Made by a program: the position numbers and the translations under genes. This document shows, in pieces, positions 1 to 8,632 of a stretch of DNA of 64,000 bases (the first letter of the stretch is position 1; each line of letters opens with the position of its first letter). The notes beneath the pieces are model-generated. The model had not been told where the DNA came from. It did not search any database and saw only the letters and a program-made list of their open reading frames with translations. The DNA comes from an uncultured Clostridia bacterium. Its GTDB lineage: Bacteria; Bacillota; Clostridia; Christensenellales; DTU072. Location of the stretch: NCBI GenBank assembly GCA_934274515.1, contig CAKQTC010000012.1:4517-68516 (forward strand). The letters are read 5' to 3'.

Positions 1-1
1 T

Positions 2-268
2 TACATACTAAGAGCTGTCGGAAACAGTATGGTAAATGCAGGCATAGAGGACGGTGATTTAGTTATTGTTCGTCAACAGGAAACTGCCGAGCAAGGACAA
101 ATAGTAGTTGCTCTCATAAACGACGAAGCGACATTAAAGCGTTTCTATCGTGACGACAAAAAGCAAATGATACGCTTGCATCCCGAAAACGACGAAATGG
201 AAGATATGTATTTCGAGAGTATAGCAATTCAAGGTATAGCGGTTAAGGTGTTAAAGGATTTGGAGTAA
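2..268 (+). CDS. LexA/S24-family repressor, C-terminal part (5' end outside window)
   Basis: This is the C-terminal self-cleavage domain of a LexA-like or phage cI-like repressor; it reads open from base 2, so the N-terminal DNA-binding domain lies outside the window. Visible landmarks are LRAVGNSMVNAGI, carrying the catalytic Ser of the GxSM motif, and ATLKRFYR, carrying the catalytic Lys, followed by the usual strand RLHPENDEMEDMYF. Proteins of this family bind operators and inactivate themselves when RecA filaments form, so it could be the host SOS repressor or the repressor of a mobile element. It stands on the same strand as the prophage genes but lies outside the direct repeat at 360. 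I am sure of the family, not of whether it is chromosomal lexA. Confidence 0.85.
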   Translation, partial: YILRAVGNSMVNAGIEDGDLVIVRQQETAEQGQIVVALINDEATLKRFYRDDKKQMIRLHPENDEMEDMYFESIAIQGIAVKVLKDLE

Positions 269-359
269 ATATTTATAATGTCACAAATAACCGAATAAAG
301 TCCTAACCCAAACTTTATAGGTTATGCGTTATATGTTATGCACTAAGGCTGACCTACTA

Positions 360-372
360 TTGTATAGGAGTT
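360..372 (+). repeat. Candidate attL (13-bp direct repeat)
   Basis: TTGTATAGGAGTT occurs here and again at 10864-10876, about 50 bp after the integrase stop codon. The sequence contains an AGGAG ribosome-binding motif, which raises the chance of coincidence, but the position beside the integrase is what an attachment core would show. Confidence 0.45.
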
Positions 373-439
373 CCCAACCATACTTTAATAGTTTGTCAAA
401 TCCAAAACCAAACGTGTTACGGGAAAAGGAGGAAAAGGA

Positions 440-631
440 ATGTATAAGTTCATATCTTGCCCACAGTGCGGCAAACGTATTTGTCGAGCCGAACTTGGAA
501 GTTCCATTGCGATTACATGCTCTAATTGCAAGACGGACATTCAATGCGTAGTCGATAATGACGGTGGCGTACATACTTTGCTTATTATGGACATTGCATT
601 AGCCATAAAGAAAGCAGCAAATCAAACATAG
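440..631 (+). CDS. Small zinc-ribbon (Com-like) protein
   Basis: The 63-residue product has two CxxC knuckles, CPQC near residue 8 and CSNC near residue 28, the layout of small zinc-ribbon proteins such as phage Mu Com, which bind RNA or DNA. A strong AGGAGG-type site lies 7 bases before the ATG. It sits just inside the proposed left end of the prophage, upstream of two terminators. A regulatory role is only inferred; no catalytic features are visible. Confidence 0.55.
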   Translation: MYKFISCPQCGKRICRAELGSSIAITCSNCKTDIQCVVDNDGGVHTLLIMDIALAIKKAANQT

Positions 632-639
632 AAAAATAA

Positions 640-798
640 TTAAAAACTTAATTTATTGAGATACGGCAGAATAAAACCTGTACTCGGCTAAGTATCGTTA
701 AGAGGGACTACCCGTATCAAAAGTTGTCGATACCTTTATATATAAGGTAGTAGAGTGTCTGAATTTGGCGGACGATAAAGTCCCAAAGCGGCCATCAG
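640..798 (+). other. Gene-free stretch, possible structured transcript
   Basis: The roughly 160 bases after the zinc-ribbon gene have no ORF with a ribosome binding site. They are rich in short self-complementary blocks such as GATACGG / CCGTATC (around 661 and 711) and run directly into two strong intrinsic terminators. This is what an attenuator or small phage RNA would look like. I do not recognise a known RNA family. Confidence 0.3.
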
Positions 799-857
799 GA
801 GACCTGGCAATAGCTAAATCACAAAACGTGGTTTAACTATTGCTAGGCTCTTTTTTT
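799..857 (+). terminator. Intrinsic terminator
   Basis: A 16-bp stem with two G-U-compatible positions (807-822 with 828-843, loop AAAAC) is extended by outer pairs and followed by seven T residues at 851-857. It ends transcription before the sigma-like gene. Confidence 0.85.
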
Positions 858-877
858 ATGCCCTAATAGCAGTTTTT

Positions 878-919
878 AGCCCGAAAATCGTGATTTAGCT
901 CGTGATTATCGGGCTTTTT
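878..919 (+). terminator. Second intrinsic terminator in tandem
   Basis: AGCCCGA at 878-884 pairs with TCGGGCT at 909-915, with further partial pairing inside, followed by a T run. Together with the preceding hairpin it isolates the genes downstream of 980 from the left side. Confidence 0.75.
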
Positions 920-979
920 CTTCATTGGAAATCTCCGGTAATAAATTTCGAAAGGCATTAAAAATTATGGAGGCTTACA

Positions 980-1453
980 ATGAAAAAATACACAATTATT
1001 ATTCGCAAAAAAGACATTGACAAAGAGATAGCAGTGTGGGTTGACGACGAAATTTCCGTCTTGTTGGAACAAGTCGATAGCAAAACCCGAAACACATATT
1101 TAGCATTAGAACACCAAACGTATTTGAATAATTTGAGAGAAACCCGTCGTCATAGTTCGATGGAAGTTTATCTTGCCAACGGAATGCAATTTCAAGCTGA
1201 CGAAATGACAGCGGAAGAAAGAGTTATTAAAGCGGAAACCCATTTAGCATTATGTTATGCCCTATCTACATTAAAGAAAAAACATTTGTGGCTACTTGAA
1301 GAGATTTACATAAAAGGCAGGCAACAACAAGAAATAGCCGCCGAGCTCGGGATAAGCAAACAGGCTTTTAGCGGTCGTATGAGCATCATTTATCGCAATC
1401 TAAAAAATATTATTGAAAATTTTTCGGTACTAACCCGAAAGTCGCGCATTTAA
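980..1453 (+). CDS. Sigma-70 region 4-like helix-turn-helix protein
   Basis: The 157-residue protein ends in a region that resembles sigma factor region 4: an acidic helix, then LWLLEEIYIKGRQQQEIAAE and a recognition helix with GISKQAFSGRM. The N-terminal half is not recognised. Such small sigma-like proteins are common in mobile elements of Clostridia, where they act as activators or alternative sigma subunits. It lies after two terminators and a GGAGG site precedes the ATG, so it probably heads the phage transcription unit. Exact role unknown. Confidence 0.6.
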   Translation: MKKYTIIIRKKDIDKEIAVWVDDEISVLLEQVDSKTRNTYLALEHQTYLNNLRETRRHSSMEVYLANGMQFQADEMTAEERVIKAETHLALCYALSTLKKKHLWLLEEIYIKGRQQQEIAAELGISKQAFSGRMSIIYRNLKNIIENFSVLTRKSRI

Positions 1454-1497
1454 TATGCCGACGATAACGGCGAGAAAAAAATAAGGAGAAAAACACT

Positions 1498-1749
1498 ATG
1501 AAAGAATTTATTGACTTTATCGAAAATGCGGACAATGTGTATCGTACCAAACATTTCATTGTCAAGCAAAAAGTAAACATTTGCAAAAGCGCAGTAATTG
1601 GGGACGCTATGATGATGAGCATAGATACCTACTACGCCCGCACACCGAGCCGAGATTTCGAATACGACATAATTTTCAAAACTCGTGGCAAGCAAATCGA
1701 AGGCAAACGTATTATCGCGTCTATCTATACCCGAAAATACGTTGAATAA
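1498..1749 (+). CDS. Hypothetical protein, 83 aa
   Basis: A clear AAGGAG site 12 bases upstream and same-strand packing support this as a real gene. The product is a mixed alpha/beta soluble-looking protein without membrane segment or cysteine motif beyond a single NICKSAV. I recognise no family. Its position between the sigma-like gene and the small charged protein suggests an early phage function. Confidence 0.55.
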   Translation: MKEFIDFIENADNVYRTKHFIVKQKVNICKSAVIGDAMMMSIDTYYARTPSRDFEYDIIFKTRGKQIEGKRIIASIYTRKYVE

Positions 1750-1953
1750 CTAAATAATAGCGGTTGTCGGCTAATAAATAATGCGAATTTCAGCGAGTAA
1801 TTACATAAAAGAGCTTCTTTCGCCAATCGCCCGGAACGTAATGTTCATTCACACTCCGACAACCTTTGTTATATCTACAATCTAATATTTTTATTACGCT
1901 TAGCTAACGGCAAAACGGGCAACGAAATCAAAAATTACGTACAAGGAGAAATT
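1750..1953 (+). other. Short intergenic stretch with a spaced inverted repeat
   Basis: GGTTGTCGG at 1762-1770 is complementary to CCGACAACC at 1856-1864. No T run follows. It may fold the leader of the following gene; nothing more can be said. Confidence 0.25.
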
Positions 1954-2235
1954 ATGGCTAACAACAATAACGAAAGGCGTTGGGTAGTCCCTTCCAAGAG
2001 GGCTAAGAGCTACGCCGAAGAACGTAAAGCAAAAGTTCATCAACATGGCGATAAGGAAGGCAAGGAGCTTACCGATTACGAGGCAGGGCTTCGCTCCGGG
2101 TATCTTCAATGTCAGTCCGACCATGCCGGTACTTATATTTACAAGAAAGCATTAGGCGAAGGTAAAACCAAAGAAGAAGCTAAAAAGCTGTCAAAGATTA
2201 AAGGAAAAGGTAAAGGAAAGAAGGAGGATAAGTAA
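1954..2235 (+). CDS. Small highly charged protein, 93 aa
   Basis: The product is soluble-looking and very basic at its C-terminus, ending in a run of Lys, Gly and Glu (residues about 70-93). A segment around DYEAGLRSGYLQCQSDHAG is the most structured-looking part. The start has the site AAGGAG 6 bases upstream. It is followed with a two-base gap by the next gene, so the two are probably co-translated. A nucleic-acid-binding role is plausible from charge alone; no family is recognised. Confidence 0.5.
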   Translation: MANNNNERRWVVPSKRAKSYAEERKAKVHQHGDKEGKELTDYEAGLRSGYLQCQSDHAGTYIYKKALGEGKTKEEAKKLSKIKGKGKGKKEDK

Positions 2236-2237
2236 AA

Positions 2238-2576
2238 ATGGCAGTAACAGTAAAAATCGAGCGTGAAACTTATGAAAAGAACGGAAAAACATTCTTCACT
2301 TATTTTATAAAGGGCGTACTGAGAGGGAAAGAAGTCAAGGCTACTCTTGCTCCCCCCGATGTCGGCGGATATACCGTATTGGACATAGTATTCGATAATG
2401 CTATGGAAGCCGATCTCAGCATTAACCCGTTTGAGATGAAGGACAGCTCCGGCAACGTTATCAACGGCAAAACCTTTATTGTCAAGAGCGTTGACGAAAA
2501 CGGCGAAGTCTATGAATGCAAAGTGAAGCCGCTCCGTCAGTCGGATAAAGATTTACTCGCAATGCTTTTCAAATAA
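2238..2576 (+). CDS. Hypothetical beta-rich protein, 112 aa; possible ssDNA-binding protein of the phage
   Basis: The sequence alternates in a way that predicts a small beta-barrel or sandwich, without membrane segments or signal peptide. Its size, cytosolic character and position ahead of the virion genes match the place of the gene V-type ssDNA-binding protein in filamentous phages, but no sequence motif proves this. An AAGGAGG site lies at the end of the preceding gene. Treat the function as a positional guess. Confidence 0.45.
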   Translation: MAVTVKIERETYEKNGKTFFTYFIKGVLRGKEVKATLAPPDVGGYTVLDIVFDNAMEADLSINPFEMKDSSGNVINGKTFIVKSVDENGEVYECKVKPLRQSDKDLLAMLFK

Positions 2577-2641
2577 GAAAAACACTTAATCGCTGCGGCT
2601 TAGTCACATAAGCCGTAGCTTATTAAAACAGGAGGATAAAT

Positions 2642-3721
2642 ATGAATCAAGAATTTAAGAACAGACATTCGGATACAGGGAAATGGATTGTTGTGTTTAT
2701 CGCAATTCTCATTCTTACCATATCGGTTGTTGCCGTTATGATCCCTGTGTATGGACCGTATATAGCGTCCATGATAAACAACAAGGCTGAAAACGCAACG
2801 GAAAATGATACAGAAGAGGTTATGTCTATGACCTATTCGAGTTCGTCCAGATTGAAGCTCGCAGGTGGCTCCGGCTCGTCCTCTCCTTTCGAAAAAACCT
2901 TGATAGCGACGGTCTTGCCTGCCGACGCACCCGATAAAAGTGTTACTTGGTCGGCGGCGTGGACTTCCGATTCGAGCAGGAAGAACGAGGATGTGTCTAA
3001 GTACATTACCGTAACGCCCGCTTCGTCCGGCTCTGCTACGGCAACCGTTAAGTGCTTAAAGGCATTTACCAATGACGTAGTTATGGTTACTGTAACGACT
3101 AACGTAGGCGGATTTACCGCAAGCTGTAGGGTCGAATATATCGGAACGCCCGAAACTCTTACTATCGGTACTACCGGGCTTACTGCCACCACCGATGCAA
3201 GTTGGGGAAATATAAAGATATATACGGGAAGCGTCGGCGAAACCTATTCTCTCCCTATAACTCTCGGAAACTCTCTTAATAGCGTTGGCTCGTCTTTCGG
3301 TAACTATACCGTAACTATGGAAGTATTTGGTAGTGTAGTTGTAAATAATAAAGCAACCCGTTCCGGTGAAGTAACCAACACCGAAGAAACCTATTCGTAT
3401 CGTATAGAAACCGCAGGGACTAATAATCCGCGTGCGGAAACTCAAGTCGGCAATTCCTTCAATATGCCTGTACTTGTACAAGGGATAGAAAACGGGAAAT
3501 TGATTGTTAAAATCGGCGACTCTCCCAAATCTATATCGGTAACCGTAGGCGATAGAAGCGGCACTTCCACAAGAACATATCTCCGTTTTGTAGATAACAA
3601 GGAAGTGTATTGCAAAATAACCGTTACGGATACGGTAAGCGGCGTTTCTTCGAGTATCAATGTAAGACCTTTTTCGGCAATCACGTCCTTAGCGTTGAAT
3701 GCTTCCACCTTGCAATTTTAG
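2642..3721 (+). CDS. Membrane-anchored protein with bacterial Ig-like domain (virion candidate)
   Basis: One N-terminal membrane segment at about residues 15-40 (WIVVFIAILILTISVVAVMI) anchors a long beta-rich outer part of about 300 residues. Residues about 95-165 look like a Big_2-type Ig domain with the typical KSVTWSA and TATVKC strands. The protein stops at ITSLALNASTLQF, which resembles the first strand of another Big_2 domain. The AGGAGG site is clear. In a filamentous phage this could be a minor capsid or tip protein; other surface roles cannot be excluded. Confidence 0.55.
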   Translation: MNQEFKNRHSDTGKWIVVFIAILILTISVVAVMIPVYGPYIASMINNKAENATENDTEEVMSMTYSSSSRLKLAGGSGSSSPFEKTLIATVLPADAPDKSVTWSAAWTSDSSRKNEDVSKYITVTPASSGSATATVKCLKAFTNDVVMVTVTTNVGGFTASCRVEYIGTPETLTIGTTGLTATTDASWGNIKIYTGSVGETYSLPITLGNSLNSVGSSFGNYTVTMEVFGSVVVNNKATRSGEVTNTEETYSYRIETAGTNNPRAETQVGNSFNMPVLVQGIENGKLIVKIGDSPKSISVTVGDRSGTSTRTYLRFVDNKEVYCKITVTDTVSGVSSSINVRPFSAITSLALNASTLQF

Positions 3722-3733
3722 TGAGGTGACATT

Positions 3734-4321
3734 ATGGCGGCGAAGAGTAAGGCAATCAAAATAATATCCATAGTTTTAGCCGTCCTGATAGCCGTTGGAG
3801 CTTGTGGCGCAATAGCGTATTTCACTAACGGGTTTACAACGGATTTTGCAACATTCTATGTAACTATGGACGGCAAAGACTGTATGACCGACACTCGCGG
3901 AGTAGAACTACCGATTTATGAAGCAACAGAAGTAAAAGTAAATTATACTTTCGATTTTGCCAGCTCTAACGCTACCGGTTATTCTCTAATCATTAAGCCA
4001 TCCGGAGAAGTTGATTTCGATTTCGATGTGGACGGAGAGCCCTATTCCTTTTCGGGTGTCGAGGATTTATCCGCTGGATTTGAAATTGAAAAAGGAGAAG
4101 ATTCATTCACCATAAAACCTAAGGGCGATATTTTGAATATTCTTTCCGCTTGTTTTCCAGATAGCGCAGTGACTTTGGATTTAGCCGATGTAGAGATGAC
4201 GGATATTATGCTTCTTGAGGTGATTTCCTACAACAAAACGAGTAGCATCAAAATCTATTTTTCGGTTGCATCTACGGTAACCGGAGTTACGCTCAGCGAG
4301 GAGGTGATTTATTTTGGATAG
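3734..4321 (+). CDS. Membrane-anchored exported protein, 195 aa (virion candidate)
   Basis: An N-terminal hydrophobic segment (IKIISIVLAVLIAVGACGAIAYF, about residues 8-30) is followed by a beta-rich exported part. The last residues, TVTGVTLSEEVIYFG, again resemble the first strand of a Big-type Ig domain, as in the preceding protein. The gene follows the previous one by 12 bases with a GAGGTGA site and overlaps the next gene by 8 bases, so it belongs to the same translation unit. Confidence 0.5.
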   Translation: MAAKSKAIKIISIVLAVLIAVGACGAIAYFTNGFTTDFATFYVTMDGKDCMTDTRGVELPIYEATEVKVNYTFDFASSNATGYSLIIKPSGEVDFDFDVDGEPYSFSGVEDLSAGFEIEKGEDSFTIKPKGDILNILSACFPDSAVTLDLADVEMTDIMLLEVISYNKTSSIKIYFSVASTVTGVTLSEEVIYFG

Positions 4322-6371
4322 TCGCACAACCATTCGAATTGTATGTGTGATTATCCTTGCGGTAATGCTTTGCACCGTCTTTATGTCGGTGCAAAACACC
4401 GATTTAATTGCACATGCCGAAACAGGCGGGTTTGAATCGACAAATGTATTTGATGATCTAACTTCGTCCACCGTCAACGGAAAGAAATTCGATATAACGG
4501 CTTACCCGTTTGATGAAAGCAAGGATATGCGGGTGATAGATTTCGTTGAGTATTGTTATTCGTATAAGAAAAATTTGAGTAGCAACTATGGATTGTATGT
4601 GTATGTATATAACCCGAAAGGGCTGAACATATCCACTAAAAACAAGGGCAATAAAATTCAAATGGCTGTGTCCTACGACAGTGAAGGCAACCCTAACGAT
4701 TATGTGAAGTTCGACCTGCAATTTTGCAATAAGAGCGAGAAGGCAGATTATAAAAACCTATACTACAAATTTAAGGTGGTTGATAAGAAGGTCAACGGAA
4801 CTACATTTTACGAGCGTGTAAACAGCATTAAAAGAAGGTACGACGTTTCCGGGATAGAGCTTACTACCTACGGAAATGATAACGCTACGGAATATACGGT
4901 TGCGGGAACATACAACTTTACGGGTTATGCCGAAGGTTACGGACCGGACGCAAAGGAAAAAAGCACATTGAGTTGCGAGATTCAATATCTCGAAACAATT
5001 ACGCTTGAAGTGCACCACACTTTCTATCGGACAATGACTTCGGTTAAGGGTGCAGGCTATCAGAACCAATTAGACACCGTATATTTTGCAGTCCCGAAAC
5101 GGTATTTCGACACCTACGGCAAGTTGCAAAGGATAAAAGCCGAGTGGTACGAGTACAAGACCAATGATATTGTCGTCACGAGCAACAGCGATTTCTATAA
5201 CAAGGCTTCGCCGTATCTCGGAGTCCAAACAGGTCCTTTCGACCAATTCGGAATGACGGCATACAACGCAAATATAGGAATATCGCTCGGTCAAAATGCA
5301 GGAGACGCAGGCGGCGGAATGTATGCGGCACAATGGGGCTGGAACTTGGGAAGCGGATATTTACACGTTCCTTGCGCAACGCTCTATTACTTGTTCAAAA
5401 CGAACAACAGTATTTCGTCCTACGATCCCTATGCGGATATAGTGAAGAACGGCGGCGTATCGAGTAACGCTCTCTATGAATATATCAAGAGCTACAATAA
5501 GACGCACGATAAAGGTTATTTACCCATAAAGGAAGGCACGATCAGCGCCGACCTGTTTGCCGACGACATAGACGAGTATCGAAAGATGGATACCGAGTTC
5601 GGCAAGATACAAAAGGGATATAGCTACTACGATTTTGACGCCGACGTTGACCTGCAAAAGTTAGCCTCTTGGCAATCGGGCAATCCGTCCTTTTGGGATA
5701 ATTGGTTAAATTGGGGGCTATGGAATTCCCTGTTCGGGAATATTCCGAAGGAAGATAGCAAAACCCTTTCGCCCATATATACCCTTAAAGAAAGCGACCT
5801 TACGGGAAGCAATTCGGAGATAGCCGACAGACTAATGATTAACGCAAACGACGTAGGCGAATTGAAGAATTTTTACAGGGATGCCGTCACCGTTTCGGGG
5901 AAGGACGACGAGGAAAAAGTTGTCGTGCTGTTCAGGTTTGCGACAAGCGACTACTACTCCGCTCCGGTGGATATTATCAAGATTAAGACCGGAATATTCG
6001 GTTCGGATAAGCACGCGAAGGGGGAAGCCTATCGTGCTTGGGAGAGCGTGTTTTTCGACTTCGACATAATCCAACTGACCTTTAACAAGGACGGAGCGTA
6101 TAAGGTAATCCCCGTTGTGTCGAGCCCCATCGACATAGTGGACGCAATAACGCCGCCGGTACAGTTCGATGAATTGGAATGGTGGAAAATACTACTTGCG
6201 ATAGTCTTGCTAATACTGCTTATAATCATTTTCACGCCACTCTTACCCTACATAATAAATGGCGTAATTTGGTTAATTTCGTTGCCGATTAAGGCAGTGA
6301 AAAAGATAGCGAAAAGCATAGAAAAACGCAAGGAAAAGAAACAACTGAAACAGACCACGAAGGAGGTATAA
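4314..6371 (+). CDS. Secreted protein with C-terminal membrane anchor, pIII-like adsorption candidate
   Basis: The 685-residue protein starts at a TTG preceded by GAGGAGGTG and overlaps the upstream gene by 8 bases. It has a signal peptide ending at AHAE (about residue 36), a long outer part rich in Tyr, Asn and Gly, and near the C-terminus a hydrophobic segment at about residues 618-640, a second around 645-660, then a Lys-rich tail. Signal peptide plus C-terminal anchor is the plan of filamentous phage pIII, which attaches the virion to the host and releases it from the membrane. No sequence similarity is claimed. Confidence 0.55.
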   Translation: MDSRTTIRIVCVIILAVMLCTVFMSVQNTDLIAHAETGGFESTNVFDDLTSSTVNGKKFDITAYPFDESKDMRVIDFVEYCYSYKKNLSSNYGLYVYVYNPKGLNISTKNKGNKIQMAVSYDSEGNPNDYVKFDLQFCNKSEKADYKNLYYKFKVVDKKVNGTTFYERVNSIKRRYDVSGIELTTYGNDNATEYTVAGTYNFTGYAEGYGPDAKEKSTLSCEIQYLETITLEVHHTFYRTMTSVKGAGYQNQLDTVYFAVPKRYFDTYGKLQRIKAEWYEYKTNDIVVTSNSDFYNKASPYLGVQTGPFDQFGMTAYNANIGISLGQNAGDAGGGMYAAQWGWNLGSGYLHVPCATLYYLFKTNNSISSYDPYADIVKNGGVSSNALYEYIKSYNKTHDKGYLPIKEGTISADLFADDIDEYRKMDTEFGKIQKGYSYYDFDADVDLQKLASWQSGNPSFWDNWLNWGLWNSLFGNIPKEDSKTLSPIYTLKESDLTGSNSEIADRLMINANDVGELKNFYRDAVTVSGKDDEEKVVVLFRFATSDYYSAPVDIIKIKTGIFGSDKHAKGEAYRAWESVFFDFDIIQLTFNKDGAYKVIPVVSSPIDIVDAITPPVQFDELEWWKILLAIVLLILLIIIFTPLLPYIINGVIWLISLPIKAVKKIAKSIEKRKEKKQLKQTTKEV

Positions 6372-6530
6372 ATGAAAACATTCAAGAGAGTAATCGCCGT
6401 TATTCTCTTGGTGCTTGCGGTACTGTTTATCGGCTACTTCGTTTTTACAGGTAGCCGATTTTCTTTACCGATTGAAGCAACGGAAACGGCAAATTTAATC
6501 AAGGGGGTACAATTATGGAAAAGCGTATAA
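6372..6530 (+). CDS. Small single-span membrane protein, 52 aa
   Basis: This short gene begins one base after the preceding stop with AGGAGGT just upstream and overlaps the next gene by 16 bases. The product has one membrane span (residues about 7-26, VIAVILLVLAVLFIGYFVF) followed by a short polar tail. Its size and topology fit a minor or major coat protein of a filamentous phage, but coat proteins usually carry a signal peptide and a basic C-terminus, which is not evident here. Confidence 0.55.
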   Translation: MKTFKRVIAVILLVLAVLFIGYFVFTGSRFSLPIEATETANLIKGVQLWKSV

Positions 6531-8632
6531 AGGAACTTAATATATCAATAACGGTAGCCTTAACAGTTATATTTGCGTTACTCGGCTATTTGTATTTTTG
6601 TTCCTCGTATATAAGGCTCGGCGAAGGCTTTGTCGATTTATGGAATAGCATAAAGTTCTATTTGGGCAGCATATTCGGCTTTAATATTTCGGCTACGATA
6701 ACCGTAACAGAGCCGTCGCAGGTCTTTACTTGGAGTTCGTATTTACCTAAGAATTTTGACGGATTTAAGGAAAGTTTTAAGGGGTATTTTCAACTCTTTT
6801 TTACGGGAGAAAACGTCAAAAACTTTTTCGTATATCTCGGTGAGATTATAGGGAAAATCGCAAAGGTGTTATTGATAATTTTGCCTTGTATTTTAGGTGT
6901 GATTATATTCATAAAATTGCTTTACGGACAAAGCAACGTCAAGCATAACAAGGATACGATCCCATTAAGGATATTCAAGGCAACGACGAAGTGTACCGTT
7001 CCCGTCCGGGAATACATAAAGCAGTATGTAGATTATGTGAAGGCTAATTCGGCTATCTATACCGTATGGCTTATTATCTGGGCTCTACACTTAAACCTTG
7101 TCGGCATAGTTATAGAGTTCCTCGCCTTCTATCTTTACTTTTCCTTGCAGTACGATTTTATCAATATCTATGTGCAGGTGTGCAAGCTCATTATAGACTT
7201 CAACGTGCTATTCAAGAGTGTGCCCGTTATCGTTCCGATTGGCATAGGCATTTACCTGTTCGATAGGTGGAGAAGAAAAATCGCGCTCAATACCTTACGG
7301 AAGAACGAAGCTCGGAACTGTGGCTTTATAAACGAGCTGCCTATCGTGTCGATGGACTGCGGAAGCATGGGAAAAAGGAAAACCACCGCTATAACCGATA
7401 TGGCAATAAGTCAAGACGTAATGTTCAGACAAAAGGCGTTTGAGCTATTGCAAAAGAACGATATGAAGTTCCCGTTTTTCTCATGGATAGCCTTCGAGAC
7501 GGAGTTGCGGAAATGTATAGAGCATAAGACGGTGTACAACCTCGCAACCATAAAGGAATGGGTGAAGCTGAAACAGCGCCGCTACGAAAAGCACCGCAAT
7601 GCCGATTGGCAACTGTACGGATATGACGTTAAAAGGTACGGCGACGTATATTATGACGGCTTGAAAAGGTATTATTTGTTCGATGTACTCTCTACATACG
7701 CCCGGCTCTATTTTATCTATGTAATCGAGAGCTGCCTAATCGTTTCCAACTACGCTATAAGAACGGACAACGTAATGCTCGACGCAGGGAATTTCCCTAT
7801 GTGGGTAAACGATTTCTTTCCGGAAACGAAAAGGCGTGAAAGTAGGTTTTCTCATATACTCGATTTCGACGTGTTGAGGCTCGGCAAGAAGGTCATAGAG
7901 GACAATCCCAATATCGGCAGTTTTGAGTTCGGCGTGGTAGTCATTACCGAAGTAGGCAAAGAGCGTGGGAATAACCTTGAATTGAAAGAGTTGAAGAAGG
8001 GAACGGAAGAAACCAACCAGAAGAACGACCTGTTCAACTCATGGCTGAAAATGTGTAGGCACTCGGCGACGGTGGATAATTTCCCGTTTATAAAAGTATT
8101 TACCGACGAGCAAAGACCGGAATCGTGGGGAGCTGACGCAAGGGATCTATGCGAGATAGTACATATAGTTTCGGCGGGAGAAACCAAGCTCGCTTTACCC
8201 TTCTATACCATAGAGGAAATGATAGCCGACCACCTGTTCAGAGGGTTTATGAATTTGTACTATGACTTCCGTTACAGGCGTGGAGATAACACCCTTTTGG
8301 TGTACCTGTTCAAGTGGGTTACTTCGGTGATTTTTAGGCACAATGTACGCATCTATAACAGGTACGGTTTTAGCCAATTAAAGGTGGAAAAAGAAGCAGG
8401 CACAATGGACGGTAAACCGACGAAAAAGACGTATTGTTTGATGAACCAAAAGATATACAGTAGCCGTTTCAGCACAGACTGTTTCAGCGATTACTTTAAC
8501 GATATGGCGAAGAAAACAAACGTCGGCTTGAATGACTATATAGAGTATGCCTGCGAGAAAGCGAGCGTCGAAGAACTGAAATTACAAAACAGTTATTTTA
8601 TCAATTCATTATACAACAAGGGGGTGAAATAA
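6515..8632 (+). CDS. Zot/pI-like assembly ATPase with N-terminal membrane domain
   Basis: The 705-residue protein has several membrane segments in its first 260 residues (about 12-32, 108-135, 175-200, 230-250). A P-loop-like motif GSMGKRKTT follows at about 283-291, a Walker B-like strand GVVVITEVGKERG at about 473, and then RHSATVDNFPFIKVFTDEQR with a downstream conserved Arg. This order, including the RH...D...TDEQR stretch, is that of Zot/pI ATPases, which drive filamentous phage extrusion. The membrane part is N-terminal here, whereas classical pI has one span after the ATPase. The Walker A departs from GxxxxGK[ST]. It overlaps the 52-residue gene and abuts rep. Confidence 0.65.
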   Translation: MEKRIKELNISITVALTVIFALLGYLYFCSSYIRLGEGFVDLWNSIKFYLGSIFGFNISATITVTEPSQVFTWSSYLPKNFDGFKESFKGYFQLFFTGENVKNFFVYLGEIIGKIAKVLLIILPCILGVIIFIKLLYGQSNVKHNKDTIPLRIFKATTKCTVPVREYIKQYVDYVKANSAIYTVWLIIWALHLNLVGIVIEFLAFYLYFSLQYDFINIYVQVCKLIIDFNVLFKSVPVIVPIGIGIYLFDRWRRKIALNTLRKNEARNCGFINELPIVSMDCGSMGKRKTTAITDMAISQDVMFRQKAFELLQKNDMKFPFFSWIAFETELRKCIEHKTVYNLATIKEWVKLKQRRYEKHRNADWQLYGYDVKRYGDVYYDGLKRYYLFDVLSTYARLYFIYVIESCLIVSNYAIRTDNVMLDAGNFPMWVNDFFPETKRRESRFSHILDFDVLRLGKKVIEDNPNIGSFEFGVVVITEVGKERGNNLELKELKKGTEETNQKNDLFNSWLKMCRHSATVDNFPFIKVFTDEQRPESWGADARDLCEIVHIVSAGETKLALPFYTIEEMIADHLFRGFMNLYYDFRYRRGDNTLLVYLFKWVTSVIFRHNVRIYNRYGFSQLKVEKEAGTMDGKPTKKTYCLMNQKIYSSRFSTDCFSDYFNDMAKKTNVGLNDYIEYACEKASVEELKLQNSYFINSLYNKGVK

